Shown: positions 44,335-52,959 of the stretch, one piece after another
How the letters are laid out: each line of letters starts with the position of its first letter
Numbering within the stretch: the first letter of the stretch is position 1
Assembly: GCA_016278485.1 (NCBI GenBank)
Contig: JADQBT010000021.1
Span: 1-55,125 of the forward strand
DNA: 55,125 bases
Direction: 5' to 3'
Source of the DNA: Halanaerobiales bacterium
GTDB taxonomy: Bacteria; Bacillota; Halanaerobiia; Halanaerobiales; Halanaerobiaceae
The notes under the pieces: model-generated
Databases searched by the model: none
Seen by the model: only the letters and a program-made list of their open reading frames with translations
What the model was told of the DNA's origin: nothing
Position numbers and translations under genes: made by a program

Positions 44335-44483
44335 TAATACTATAATTAACTATTAAATACAAAATTCCTGCAAGAAGATTAAAAATATTTAAATAATTAT
44401 TAGTTTTAAAAAAATTGTTACATATTGTATTTTAAAGTTCGCATAACTGATTTCAATTTAATTATAAATTTTCTAAACACATA

Positions 44484-44520
44484 CAAAAAAACAAATTGGC
44501 CATAAGTAAAGACCAATTTG
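44484..44520 (-). terminator. terminator after aldo-keto reductase gene
   Basis: 8-bp stem CAAATTGG/CCAATTTG (44520-44513 and 44499-44492), 13-base loop, then a T-run on the minus strand (44491-44484, mostly T). Confidence 0.82.
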
Positions 44521-44570
44521 CTTTAAGCTACAAAAATATTTATTAGACTAAATTTTCTCCATAATTTTTA

Positions 44571-45530
44571 CTAAGCCAACCTTATTGCAAATTGAGGACA
44601 AACTCGGGTACAATATCCACATATAATACACTTATCATATTCTACTAATACTTTTTCATCTTCAATAGACAAAGCAAAATTAGGACATTCTTCAATACAA
44701 TTACCGCAAAGTTTACATATACTGTTTAAAATTCGTAACTTCTTTAACTTCTTATTAGTCTTCTCTAACAAGTCTTTTGTTAGTTCTTTATCAGAAAATA
44801 TCAATTTATTAACTTCAACTTCTTCTTTTTTGACCATTCCAACTGCAGTTGAATTAATAAAGGGCCTCTGTCTAACAAAATTAATTGCTGAAGTAACACT
44901 ATCTAAGAGATTACCACCAGCTAGTGCTTTCATAGCATATATTCCTTTTCCTTTTTGCTGAGCATAAGCTAGAGCTTCCAGCATATCATTTGGTGTACCA
45001 TCAACAATTCCTCTACCACTCTGATTTATTATTGCAAAGATAACATCAATATCTTCCTGTTCCGCAGCTTCTTTTACTACTTTAACATAATGGGTTGCAA
45101 TTCCAATATACTTAACTAAACCTTTACTTTTGTAATCAACTAAACAATTAAGAGCTTCAGTTCGTTCACTAAACGGATTCTCTTCCCGGGCTGCATGAAG
45201 ATGAAAAATATCAAAATAATCTATTTCTAAATCAGTTAATCCTTTTTCAATATGTTCTTTCATCCCATTATAATCTGCCGCAGGTGATTTTGAAGCTATT
45301 ACTAGATTATCTCTATTTATATCTTTTATCGCTTCTCTAACATATTTATATGTATCATAGACTTCTGCTGTATCAATAAAATTAATTCCTTGTTCAATTG
45401 CATATCTAATAATATCAGCACCAGTTTCTACTGGCAAATTCACCTGACGAGGACCCATAGGAAGTGTACCAAAACATAGTTTCGAGACCAAAGGACCATC
45501 AACACCTACTCTTTCCTTTTTAATTTCCAT
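44571..45530 (-). CDS. aldo-keto reductase with C-terminal 2x[4Fe-4S] ferredoxin domain
   Basis: 319 aa. An AKR TIM barrel (NFIDTAEVYDTYKYV, FDIFHLHAAREEN, AMKALAGGNLLDS) is followed by a ferredoxin domain with CKLCGNCIEECPN and CIICGYCTRVCPQ, together two 4Fe-4S motifs. The catalytic AKR tyrosine is in AEVYDT. The fusion suggests electron exchange between NAD(P)H and a ferredoxin-like chain; the substrate is unknown. GGGGTGG precedes the ATG. Its first 25 bases overlap the upstream membrane-protein gene. Confidence 0.88.
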   Translation of the reverse strand: MEIKKERVGVDGPLVSKLCFGTLPMGPRQVNLPVETGADIIRYAIEQGINFIDTAEVYDTYKYVREAIKDINRDNLVIASKSPAADYNGMKEHIEKGLTDLEIDYFDIFHLHAAREENPFSERTEALNCLVDYKSKGLVKYIGIATHYVKVVKEAAEQEDIDVIFAIINQSGRGIVDGTPNDMLEALAYAQQKGKGIYAMKALAGGNLLDSVTSAINFVRQRPFINSTAVGMVKKEEVEVNKLIFSDKELTKDLLEKTNKKLKKLRILNSICKLCGNCIEECPNFALSIEDEKVLVEYDKCIICGYCTRVCPQFAIRLA

Positions 45531-46441
45531 CCACCCCTTTTTTTAAAAAATAACCAAGAGAAAATTAACATCTGTACAGTAATCTCAATCGGTCCTACAA
45601 TTAATCCAGCCAATGACTTACCAGCAGCAATATTTTCAATAAAAGTTGGTATCAGCTGTGTTACAGCAGTAAAACCATAAATTATTGCAAAAAGTAATAA
45701 ACAACCATTTTCTTTTTTTATAAAAGTATTATAAAACGGTAAAATAAAGAGGGCCAGAATACCTCCTCTTAAGATCTGTATTGGTATTGTAGCTGCTACT
45801 AAAGGATGGTCTAAAGGTCGAAAGAGTTTAAATTGTTCCATTGTTGCAAAGGCATCTTTATAATTCTGTAAATTATAAAATAGTATTCCTATAACAGCAT
45901 AAGTAAGCACGTGAAGTAGGATGAATTTGCTAAAGTATGATTTTTTATTTTTAACTTTTAAAAAAGCAGTTAATTTAGAAGCAGGATTTTTTCTAGCTTC
46001 TCTTCTCTCCCATTTAAGAAATAACCAAGCAAAAATACTTGTACGAATTAATCCGGTTATTAGTACAGAAAAATGTTCAATCATTGTTGTTTCAGTGTAA
46101 ATATAACCTTCTATAGAACCTGGCATCGGCTCTACAGAACCTAGTATAGCCAATCCCCAAAGTGCAGCAATTAAGAGAACAAAGCCTTTATCCTTTTTAA
46201 CAAATAAATTATAAAATGGATAAAGTAATAAAGCTAAAAATAATGCCCGAACAATTTCTATAAATACAGTTAAAAAAGTTGGCAACCCATAAGGTATGAA
46301 GAATTCAAGCGCTTCTCTATTAGCGGCTGGTAATGTATTTTGAAACTTCAAAAAGAAAAAGGCTATTATAAAATAAGATATTAGATGAACAATAGAAAAT
46401 CTGCCCAAATAGCCCCAGAATTTTTTGTTAGCCTTATTCAT
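45506..46441 (-). CDS. duplicated multi-pass membrane protein, unknown
   Basis: 311 aa with about eight membrane segments in two related halves. RALFLALLLYPFYNLFVKKD (first half) matches RGGILALFILPFYNTFIKKE (second half), and FSIVHLISYFIIAFFFLKFQ matches FILLHVLTYAVIGILFYNLQ. The halves therefore arose by internal duplication. No known transport motif is visible. GAGAGGAGG precedes the ATG. Its end overlaps the aldo-keto reductase start by 25 bases, so the two are probably co-translated. Confidence 0.78.
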   Translation of the reverse strand: MNKANKKFWGYLGRFSIVHLISYFIIAFFFLKFQNTLPAANREALEFFIPYGLPTFLTVFIEIVRALFLALLLYPFYNLFVKKDKGFVLLIAALWGLAILGSVEPMPGSIEGYIYTETTMIEHFSVLITGLIRTSIFAWLFLKWERREARKNPASKLTAFLKVKNKKSYFSKFILLHVLTYAVIGILFYNLQNYKDAFATMEQFKLFRPLDHPLVAATIPIQILRGGILALFILPFYNTFIKKENGCLLLFAIIYGFTAVTQLIPTFIENIAAGKSLAGLIVGPIEITVQMLIFSWLFFKKRGGWKLKRKE

Positions 46442-46568
46442 TTAACTTCCTCCTCTCTGCATAGTTATATCTTTATATTTAATTTAGTTATAGATAAGAA
46501 TATTCCTTTTTAATTTTTTTTGAAAAAAATATATTTAATAAGCCCCTCATTAAGAGATATGTAGAAAT

Positions 46569-46611
46569 AAGGCAGCTAACTTATCTCTTATCATGATAAG
46601 CTAACTGCCTT
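46569..46611 (-). terminator. large hairpin after nrdJ
   Basis: 17-bp stem (46611-46595 and 46585-46569, AAGGCAGTTAGCTTATC with GATAAGTTAGCTGCCTT, two G-T pairs) and a 9-base loop, 40 bases past the nrdJ stop. The bases after it on the minus strand are only moderately T-rich (ATTTCT), so it may end transcription or protect the 3' end. Confidence 0.65.
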
Positions 46612-46650
46612 ATAAAAGCTTTTTCTATTTTAATATGATTATTGCTATAA

Positions 46651-49128
46651 TTATCTAACTGGACAAGCTCCATCTTCACAATCTTGTAAACCTTCTTCTC
46701 TCTTTAAGTCAATATCATAGCCACCAAGTTCTCTTTCGTATTTGTTTACTAATGAAGGCTTAAATGGCTTGATTTTACTTAATCTTGCCTGATATTCTTG
46801 CTCATCAATCTCTTCGTATGGCATTAAATCATAAAAACTATCACTATATGAAAGAAAAGATACACCTACTACATCATCCCAATTTTCCCATAACCACTCT
46901 TCCACTAAATTCCATTCATTATCTCTCACGTGAATAGTAGAACTTGCATTGTGATCTACATAGTGTTTCATAAATAATCTATATATTTCTAATTGTTCTA
47001 TGGCATATACATCAGCTTTTACTTTACCTTCTGGAGCCTTAACTGGAAACTCAATTACTGCTGTATTATCTCTATGTGTATCATTAAAAATAGGATAATT
47101 AAGATCTTCTGTAGCTTTTACAAGGGGGTCAGAGTCATTGATTCTCACCCTTCTTACATAATACTCAGAATGTGAAAAATGCAGACCATTAGAAACTGTT
47201 GGCATCTGACTCTGTGTTCCTTCAGGTTTTACTGTAGTTACTAGTAATGGTTCTGGCCCATCTAATTCTTTAGCTATTACTTTAGCCGCCTGTTGCGCAG
47301 TCTCTCTTAATTTTTTCATCAATCCTGCTTGTTTTTGATAGTTTTCTGAGTTTCTAATTTTTCTAGAAATAAGATCTATAAATTCAGCTTCTCTACCTTC
47401 ATAATCAGCCATTAATGTTTCATATTCTTCAGCTTGAGGAATGTCAAAATCACTCCAACCTAATCTGTTCATAGCATCTTGCCAACCAGTAACAGAGGTA
47501 CCAATCAACATATCTCGTTTATTAATAATATCCCATTCATTAAGTTCGAAATCTACAGAAGCCATTCTATAACCAGCCCTAGCTGATAGTTCTTGCGCTC
47601 TTAATAAGTCTGCTAACATTAAATTGTCATTATTATCAATAAATGCACTTACATTAAGGGATGTTAAGTTACAAACACCTTTAGAACTCAATAAAATCTC
47701 AACACAAGGATTAACAACCTCAAAATTTTCTCTTCTTCTGGAAGCTTCCTCTGCATTTATAAACCCAGGTTCTCCAGAAAATCTCATCTGCTTTACATGC
47801 CACTTAAGTTTTTCTCTTGCTGGTTTTTCTTTATAAAAAATACTATTATTACTATTCGTTCTATGTGCAATTTCTGGATTTGTTATCCATTCACCTTCTT
47901 TTTGAATATAAAGATCACTTTTTGCTTGGGCAATATCCTCATCATCTACATCAAATATACCAACCTGTGATGATCTTCTTACACCACCACTCACTACGTT
48001 TTCAGCAATAATATTAGCTATATCTAAAGCATCAATAGGCTTTAATTTAACTTTATCTTCATCTTTTTTCTTTAAAATAATATCAATTTTTTCGAACATT
48101 TTCTTTAGACTTTGATGACCGGACGCAGTCCCACCAAAAGTTTTTAACCTCTCACCTTTACCACGAATATTATCATAATCAAAAATAATATATTCTAAAT
48201 CCCTATAAAAACTACTTGTCAGAAAATCAAGAAAATAATATAACGACTGTACCCACGCTTCTTTTGAATCTCCAACTATGATTGTCGCGATTTTGCCATC
48301 TGTATCAAACTTAAATTCTGTTCTTTCATTTCTTTCAGCTTCATCTACCGGATCATGATATTTATGAGTAACAGTGATGTTTGTTCTAAACTCAGGAAGT
48401 TTTTTAACATCTTCTGGTAGGACTCTAAATCCAGTACCAGAACCAATAAGTAATAAATAGAAGATATCTTCAAAGTCTTTAATATTTTGGATAGTTGTAC
48501 CACTACAATTATAATTACTCATCGGAAACTTTTTACTTGCAGAAGTAGAACCACTCCACAATGTACGACCTGCCACAAAGTTTTTCAGACTATATATATT
48601 CTCAAATAACTCTTCAGCTTCATTTTTAGAAGTTGGAGCTAAAGATGTATTATATTCTACTGCTCTTCTGACAGTCTCCCACCAATACTCTCTTCTCATT
48701 TCTTCTGGGACTAATCTCGAATAGGTTCGATAGTATACATACTCACCCAATTCAGTAGGAAAAGGATTCTGTTTATGTTTATATTGACTTATAAAATTAG
48801 ATGATAACTTATCTTTATCATCATCTAGCTTACGATTTCTATTCCGATTATGCCGATAAATAATATATGATTTACCAATCTCATAATGACCATTTCTAAG
48901 CAGTTCATATTCTACAATATCTTGGACTTTTTCGACTGTAATCTCTTCATATTCTTCTAAGATAAGCTTGTCTACATCATCAGCTACTTCTTTAGCAATT
49001 TTATGCGACTTTTGCTTGTCTCCAGTCTGTTCTATCGCAGCATTATAAATTGCTCGTACAATTTTAGATACTTGATATTCAGCTTCTTCTCCATTTCTTT
49101 TCAACACTTTTATGTAATTTTCTTTCAT
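46651..49128 (-). CDS. nrdJ: adenosylcobalamin-dependent ribonucleoside-triphosphate reductase (class II)
   Basis: 825 aa. An N-terminal ATP-cone (residues about 1-95) precedes an RTPR-type catalytic domain with NYNCSGTTIQN, IGSGTGFRVLP, GERLKTFGGTASGHQSL, and NPCVEILLSSKGVCNLTSL; the latter cysteines, 11 residues apart, match the thiyl and half-site positions of the Lactobacillus enzyme. The C-terminal shuttle pair is DCEDGACPVR. It needs coenzyme B12 and no oxygen, consistent with anaerobic life. ATG 49128 with AGGA is preferred to the ATG three codons upstream. Confidence 0.95.
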   Translation of the reverse strand: MKENYIKVLKRNGEEAEYQVSKIVRAIYNAAIEQTGDKQKSHKIAKEVADDVDKLILEEYEEITVEKVQDIVEYELLRNGHYEIGKSYIIYRHNRNRNRKLDDDKDKLSSNFISQYKHKQNPFPTELGEYVYYRTYSRLVPEEMRREYWWETVRRAVEYNTSLAPTSKNEAEELFENIYSLKNFVAGRTLWSGSTSASKKFPMSNYNCSGTTIQNIKDFEDIFYLLLIGSGTGFRVLPEDVKKLPEFRTNITVTHKYHDPVDEAERNERTEFKFDTDGKIATIIVGDSKEAWVQSLYYFLDFLTSSFYRDLEYIIFDYDNIRGKGERLKTFGGTASGHQSLKKMFEKIDIILKKKDEDKVKLKPIDALDIANIIAENVVSGGVRRSSQVGIFDVDDEDIAQAKSDLYIQKEGEWITNPEIAHRTNSNNSIFYKEKPAREKLKWHVKQMRFSGEPGFINAEEASRRRENFEVVNPCVEILLSSKGVCNLTSLNVSAFIDNNDNLMLADLLRAQELSARAGYRMASVDFELNEWDIINKRDMLIGTSVTGWQDAMNRLGWSDFDIPQAEEYETLMADYEGREAEFIDLISRKIRNSENYQKQAGLMKKLRETAQQAAKVIAKELDGPEPLLVTTVKPEGTQSQMPTVSNGLHFSHSEYYVRRVRINDSDPLVKATEDLNYPIFNDTHRDNTAVIEFPVKAPEGKVKADVYAIEQLEIYRLFMKHYVDHNASSTIHVRDNEWNLVEEWLWENWDDVVGVSFLSYSDSFYDLMPYEEIDEQEYQARLSKIKPFKPSLVNKYERELGGYDIDLKREEGLQDCEDGACPVR

Positions 49129-49242
49129 CTTAACCATCCTAATTAACTATTTTAAAAATTATTCTTAAACTTTATCTATCTTATATTATTCTATAAAATT
49201 GCTTAATACCCTCCTTTATTTTTAAATCAAAAGTACTAAATA

Positions 49243-49256
49243 TTGCATTAGTGCAA
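49243..49256. promoter_or_regulatory. palindrome upstream of nrdJ
   Basis: TTGCATTAGTGCAA, five-base arms TTGCA/TGCAA around a 4-base centre, about 115 bases before the nrdJ start. It could be a regulator site (an NrdR box was considered but does not match). Function unproven. Confidence 0.3.
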
Positions 49257-49273
49257 AAATTAATTACCTAACC

Positions 49274-49303
49274 AAAAAAGGATATCGTCATAAAACGACA
49301 TCC
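49274..49303 (-). terminator. terminator after trkH
   Basis: 9-bp stem GGATGTCGT/ACGATATCC (49303-49295 and 49288-49280) and six T residues on the minus strand, 26 bases past the trkH stop. Confidence 0.88.
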
Positions 49304-49328
49304 TCTTAAAAGTTTATAAATAGTTTTT

Positions 49329-50807
49329 TTATTTTGAAATATACTTTAGGTCTTTTATTATTTTAATAGCTGCAAAAAAGATAATCAAAAACTCTAATCG
49401 ACCTAAAAACATACCAGCAATCTCTGTTATTAAGATGTGGTTAGGTGCCGAAGCTGACGTTATTCCAATTGATAATCCAACAGTTCCCAAGGCAGAACCA
49501 AACTCAAAAAGACTTTCTTGCAATCCATATCCTGATAGTAGAAAGATTGCAACCCCAACTGCAAAAGTTAAGAGATAAAGCATTATGTAATTGGCTATTT
49601 CTTTTATATGTTCCGCATTGATATACTCCTTATTATCACCTTTCCAAATATAATTTTCTTTTACCTGATTTCGAGGTGAAAACTGCTCTTTAATCTCCCA
49701 AAAAATGGATTTAATCATAATATATATTCTATATTGCTTTATACCACCAGCTGTAGAACCAGTTCCTCCACCAATAATCATTAAAATTATTATAATGAAA
49801 TTTGCAAACAATGGCCAAGTATTAAAGTCTATAGTTGAAAAACCAGTTGTTGAAATGGCAGAGACTACTTGAAACAAAGTAATTCGCAAATTCGTACCTA
49901 AACTAGCATAGACCAAGTTTAAACTTGTAAACATCAATAATGGTGTTAAAAACCCAATAATTAATAACATAAAGCGAATCTCACCATTACGAAAAAATGT
50001 TTTTACTTTACCTTGTAAAAGCGTAAAATGACTAGCAAAGTTAATAGTACCTAATAACATTAAGATAATCGTTATTAATTCAATATCAAATTCTGGCCAA
50101 TAACCAATACTTGCAGATTTTGTTGAAAATCCGCCAGTTGACAGAGCGGCCATAGCATGATTAATAGCAGAAAAAAGATCCATACCAACCAGCCAGTATA
50201 AAAAAATACCTGACAGTACAAATCCTCCATATATCCTCATAATCATAGCAGTCGATTTTTTTACGTGTGGCAAAAGTTTGTCATTCCTTGCCTCAGCTCT
50301 ATACAGACCCATGCCGTGAACAGGCAGTAAATAAGATAAAGCAATAACTGCTAAACCTGCTCCTCCTAATAGTTGCATTAGACTTCTCCACAATAAAAAA
50401 ATTGCAGGTGTTGTTTCCACATTCATCACTGAAAGCCCAGTAGTTGTCCAACCACTTACTACTTCAAAAATTGCATGTGTCCAGCTCATTTTCATTCCCC
50501 ACAAAAAAGGAATAGCAGAAAAAAACATTGCTAAAATCCAGGATAACAAAACGATAATACTACCTTCTTTTAATGTCAAATCAACTTGCGAATTATCACT
50601 AGAATGACCATAAAAGTACATTAATCCACCAACAACAAAGGCGAATATTGAAGAATATATAAAATGAATAATATAGTTTGTTTCACCTGGATAAAAAACC
50701 AAAGATAAAAGAGGTAAAATAAGAGCTAGAGCTGTTAATATAACAAGAATGCCAGTATATTTAATAATAAGTCTATATCTGACGGCCAATACTTTTTTGT
50801 AATTCAT
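49329..50807 (-). CDS. trkH: Trk potassium uptake protein TrkH
   Basis: 492 aa ion-channel subunit with four pore repeats. Filter segments are visible as GWTTTGLSVMN, ALSTGGFST, ISTTGFSTID and GTVGLSIG, each with the key glycine. It imports K+ and pairs with TrkA-type regulators. It starts immediately after the TrkA gene and is the last of the operon. In a halophile it would serve osmotic and pH homeostasis; the c-di-AMP riboswitch upstream supports control by K+ status. Confidence 0.94.
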   Translation of the reverse strand: MNYKKVLAVRYRLIIKYTGILVILTALALILPLLSLVFYPGETNYIIHFIYSSIFAFVVGGLMYFYGHSSDNSQVDLTLKEGSIIVLLSWILAMFFSAIPFLWGMKMSWTHAIFEVVSGWTTTGLSVMNVETTPAIFLLWRSLMQLLGGAGLAVIALSYLLPVHGMGLYRAEARNDKLLPHVKKSTAMIMRIYGGFVLSGIFLYWLVGMDLFSAINHAMAALSTGGFSTKSASIGYWPEFDIELITIILMLLGTINFASHFTLLQGKVKTFFRNGEIRFMLLIIGFLTPLLMFTSLNLVYASLGTNLRITLFQVVSAISTTGFSTIDFNTWPLFANFIIIILMIIGGGTGSTAGGIKQYRIYIMIKSIFWEIKEQFSPRNQVKENYIWKGDNKEYINAEHIKEIANYIMLYLLTFAVGVAIFLLSGYGLQESLFEFGSALGTVGLSIGITSASAPNHILITEIAGMFLGRLEFLIIFFAAIKIIKDLKYISK

Positions 50808-51470
50808 TTAATTTTCACCGCCAAGTATTCTAATCGCAAGAGCTTGATCTTCAGGTAAAGATATCACTAATACCTTATCACCAGGTTTAATAACAGTTTC
50901 TCCTCTCGGAATAATTACATTTCCCTCTCTAATTATTCCACCAAGAACTATGCTTAAGGGAAGGTTAATAACCCTAACTTTCTTTCCAGCAGCAGGAGCA
51001 TCTTCAGGTATAATTATTTGAGAAACGCTCAATTTTCCTTCTTCCAATGTAACTAAATTTCTAATATCTTCTGAAACAACATTTTGCTCAATTAAACTGC
51101 TTAAAAGTTCAGTTAAATTAAATATCCCATTGATGCCCATTTTTTTAAACAATGATTCATTATCTGGGTTGTTGACTATAGATGTTGTTCGTTCAATTCC
51201 AAAATATTCTTTTGCCATCTTACAAATAAAAAGATTATCATGATCTTTTTGTGTTAGTGCAACTAAAACATCCGTACGAAACGCACCAGCATCTTCTAAA
51301 ATATCTTTATCAGAAGCTTCACCACATACAATAGTAGCATTTAATTCTCTTGCTAACTCTTTTGTATAAATTTCATCCTTATTAATAACTACAACAAAAT
51401 AACCTTTAGCAATTAATCTTTTAGCAAGGTGATAAACTAATTTTCCACCACCAACCAACATAATTTGCAT
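50808..51470 (-). CDS. trkA: TrkA-type potassium channel regulator (RCK_N + RCK_C)
   Basis: 220 aa. Residues 1-120 form a Rossmann RCK_N domain, and 135-218 an RCK_C domain (LSVSQIIIPEDAPAAGKKVR, IIPRGETVIKPGDKVLVISL). Its dinucleotide loop reads GGGKLVYHLA, where the third glycine of GxGxxG is replaced by Val. RCK_C domains of related KtrA/CabP proteins bind c-di-AMP, which makes direct ligand control of the channel possible here; that is inference. It lies 2 bases from the short TrkA gene. Confidence 0.9.
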   Translation of the reverse strand: MQIMLVGGGKLVYHLAKRLIAKGYFVVVINKDEIYTKELARELNATIVCGEASDKDILEDAGAFRTDVLVALTQKDHDNLFICKMAKEYFGIERTTSIVNNPDNESLFKKMGINGIFNLTELLSSLIEQNVVSEDIRNLVTLEEGKLSVSQIIIPEDAPAAGKKVRVINLPLSIVLGGIIREGNVIIPRGETVIKPGDKVLVISLPEDQALAIRILGGEN

Positions 51471-51472
51471 AC

Positions 51473-51883
51473 TTATCCCTCAATTCTACCAATACTGTCT
51501 AACATTCCTTTTACTAATAAATCATATTGAGAAACTACCTCAATCTGTTTACTATCATTATAAATATGGAGTTTTTTGTGATCAGTCAATCTCACAATGA
51601 TCTTTGGTACTTTAAAAACATGTTCAGCTAATTTTGCCACCATATAATTAACCTTATCATTGCCTGTTATAACAATCACTGTATCTGCTTGATCTACTCT
51701 TGCATTTTTCAAAATATCCTGTTCTAATGCATCTCCCTCAACTTGAAATCCAGAAAAATCAACAGGCAATCGCTTAAAATTCTCTGCTACTTTTTCAACA
51801 ACAACAACCTCATGACCAGAACGGGAAAGCTCACCTGCTAGCATAGATCCTGCTCTCCCATTACCAATAATAACGATAAACAT
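51473..51883 (-). CDS. short TrkA-type NAD-binding (RCK_N) protein
   Basis: 136 aa: only the RCK_N domain, with a good GNGRAGSMLAG dinucleotide loop and the acidic ribose ligand in VVVEK. No RCK_C domain follows. It resembles one half of the classical two-domain TrkA. Together with the full-length neighbour it may build a mixed ring around TrkH. The first base of its ATG is the last base in the response-regulator stop overlap. Confidence 0.88.
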   Translation of the reverse strand: MFIVIIGNGRAGSMLAGELSRSGHEVVVVEKVAENFKRLPVDFSGFQVEGDALEQDILKNARVDQADTVIVITGNDKVNYMVAKLAEHVFKVPKIIVRLTDHKKLHIYNDSKQIEVVSQYDLLVKGMLDSIGRIEG

Positions 51884-52572
51884 TATACTTCTTCATCGCC
51901 CATATTGATTTTCTCTAAATCAATCTTTCCCATTGATTCACCTGCTCGTTGCAGATTCTCTGTTGCCGGACTATAAGCAGGATCAATTGCCAGCGCAGCG
52001 CGGTACATTTTCATTGCTTCAGCCTGATTATGTTTTAACTCATGGATAATACCTAATAAATTAAATGGTTCAGGTTTTTCTGGATTTATCGAAGTTGCTT
52101 TTTTTAATAAATTTCTAGCTTCTTCAAAGTTTCGTTTATTAATTGTTGATTTTGCTAAATTTAAATGATCTGAAAAGCCCTCTACACTATCACTATTTTC
52201 TTCTAATTCATATCTAGCATAAACTTCTTCAACTAATTCTATTATTTCAGTAGGCTTAAATGGTTTACGTAAAAAATCAACAGCTCCTAACTTCATAGCT
52301 TCAACAGCTGTTTCCACATTCCCAAAGCCTGTGATCATAACCACCCTAGTCTGATAATCAAGATCTCTAATTTGTTTCAAAAACTCCATACCACCCATAC
52401 CTGGCATTTTCATATCAAGTAAAATTACAGGGTAGTTAGTATCATTAATTTTTTGCAAACCATCTTCACCATTAACAGCTGTTGAGACAGTAAATCCAGC
52501 CTTTGCAAGAGCTTTTTCTAATGTCATCCTGATATTTTTTTCATCATCAATTATTAATATCTTTTTTTCCAT
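51883..52572 (-). CDS. response regulator with C-terminal TPR domain
   Basis: 229 aa from ATG 52572 (MEKKILIIDDEKN), eight bases after GGAGG. Receiver domain residues 1-120 have acidic pair Asp9-Asp10, phospho-acceptor Asp53 (VILLDMKMPG) and Lys in FLRKPFKP. Residues about 135-215 hold two or more TPR units (FEEARNLLKKATSINPEKPE, AEAMKMYRAALAIDPAYSPA). There is no DNA-binding domain, so output is probably by protein contact. It overlaps the preceding regulator and the next trkA. Confidence 0.88.
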   Translation of the reverse strand: MEKKILIIDDEKNIRMTLEKALAKAGFTVSTAVNGEDGLQKINDTNYPVILLDMKMPGMGGMEFLKQIRDLDYQTRVVMITGFGNVETAVEAMKLGAVDFLRKPFKPTEIIELVEEVYARYELEENSDSVEGFSDHLNLAKSTINKRNFEEARNLLKKATSINPEKPEPFNLLGIIHELKHNQAEAMKMYRAALAIDPAYSPATENLQRAGESMGKIDLEKINMGDEEV

Positions 52573-52945
52573 TTTCATTTCCTCCTTCTAAATATTTCTC
52601 TACAGCATTCAATAAAGTCTTTTGGTCTATTGGCTTAACTAGATAATCGCAAGCACCTAAACTAAAGACCCTTTCAAAATCTTCTTCAGTAGATCTTGCT
52701 GAGATAACAATCACTGGTATATCAGTTGTCTGCTCATCATCCTTGATTGCCTCAAGCACAAGAAAACCATTCATCTTTGGTAATCGCAAGTCTAATAAAA
52801 TTAAGTCAGGATCTTCTTCACCTGCTTTTTCTACAGCTTCCAAACCATCTTTTGCTTTGATAACATCATACCCAGCTATTTCTAAGCTTTTACTAATTAC
52901 TAATAATATATTTTTTTCATCATCAACAACTAAAATTCGTTCCAT
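52547..52945 (-). CDS. single-domain response regulator (receiver only)
   Basis: 132 aa receiver domain with Asp8-Asp9, phospho-acceptor Asp52 (LILLDLRLPKMNG), Ser in VISARS and Lys in YLVKPID. A short polar tail follows and no output domain. Such CheY/Spo0F-like proteins relay phosphate or contact targets directly. It begins after AGGAGG, 15 bases past the kinase stop, and overlaps the TPR regulator by 26 bases. Confidence 0.9.
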   Translation of the reverse strand: MERILVVDDEKNILLVISKSLEIAGYDVIKAKDGLEAVEKAGEEDPDLILLDLRLPKMNGFLVLEAIKDDEQTTDIPVIVISARSTEEDFERVFSLGACDYLVKPIDQKTLLNAVEKYLEGGNENGKKDINN

Positions 52946-52959
52946 TCTAAATAGACCTC

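Noticed and set aside
38745-44570. Purine riboswitch in the nucleoside transporter operon
   Set aside because: None of the gaps in this block is long enough with the conserved purine core; control seems to be by the GntR protein.
49138-49328. Cobalamin riboswitch upstream of nrdJ
   Set aside because: The spacer is too short and AT-rich and lacks the conserved B12-box sequence; only a small palindrome and the trkH terminator are seen.
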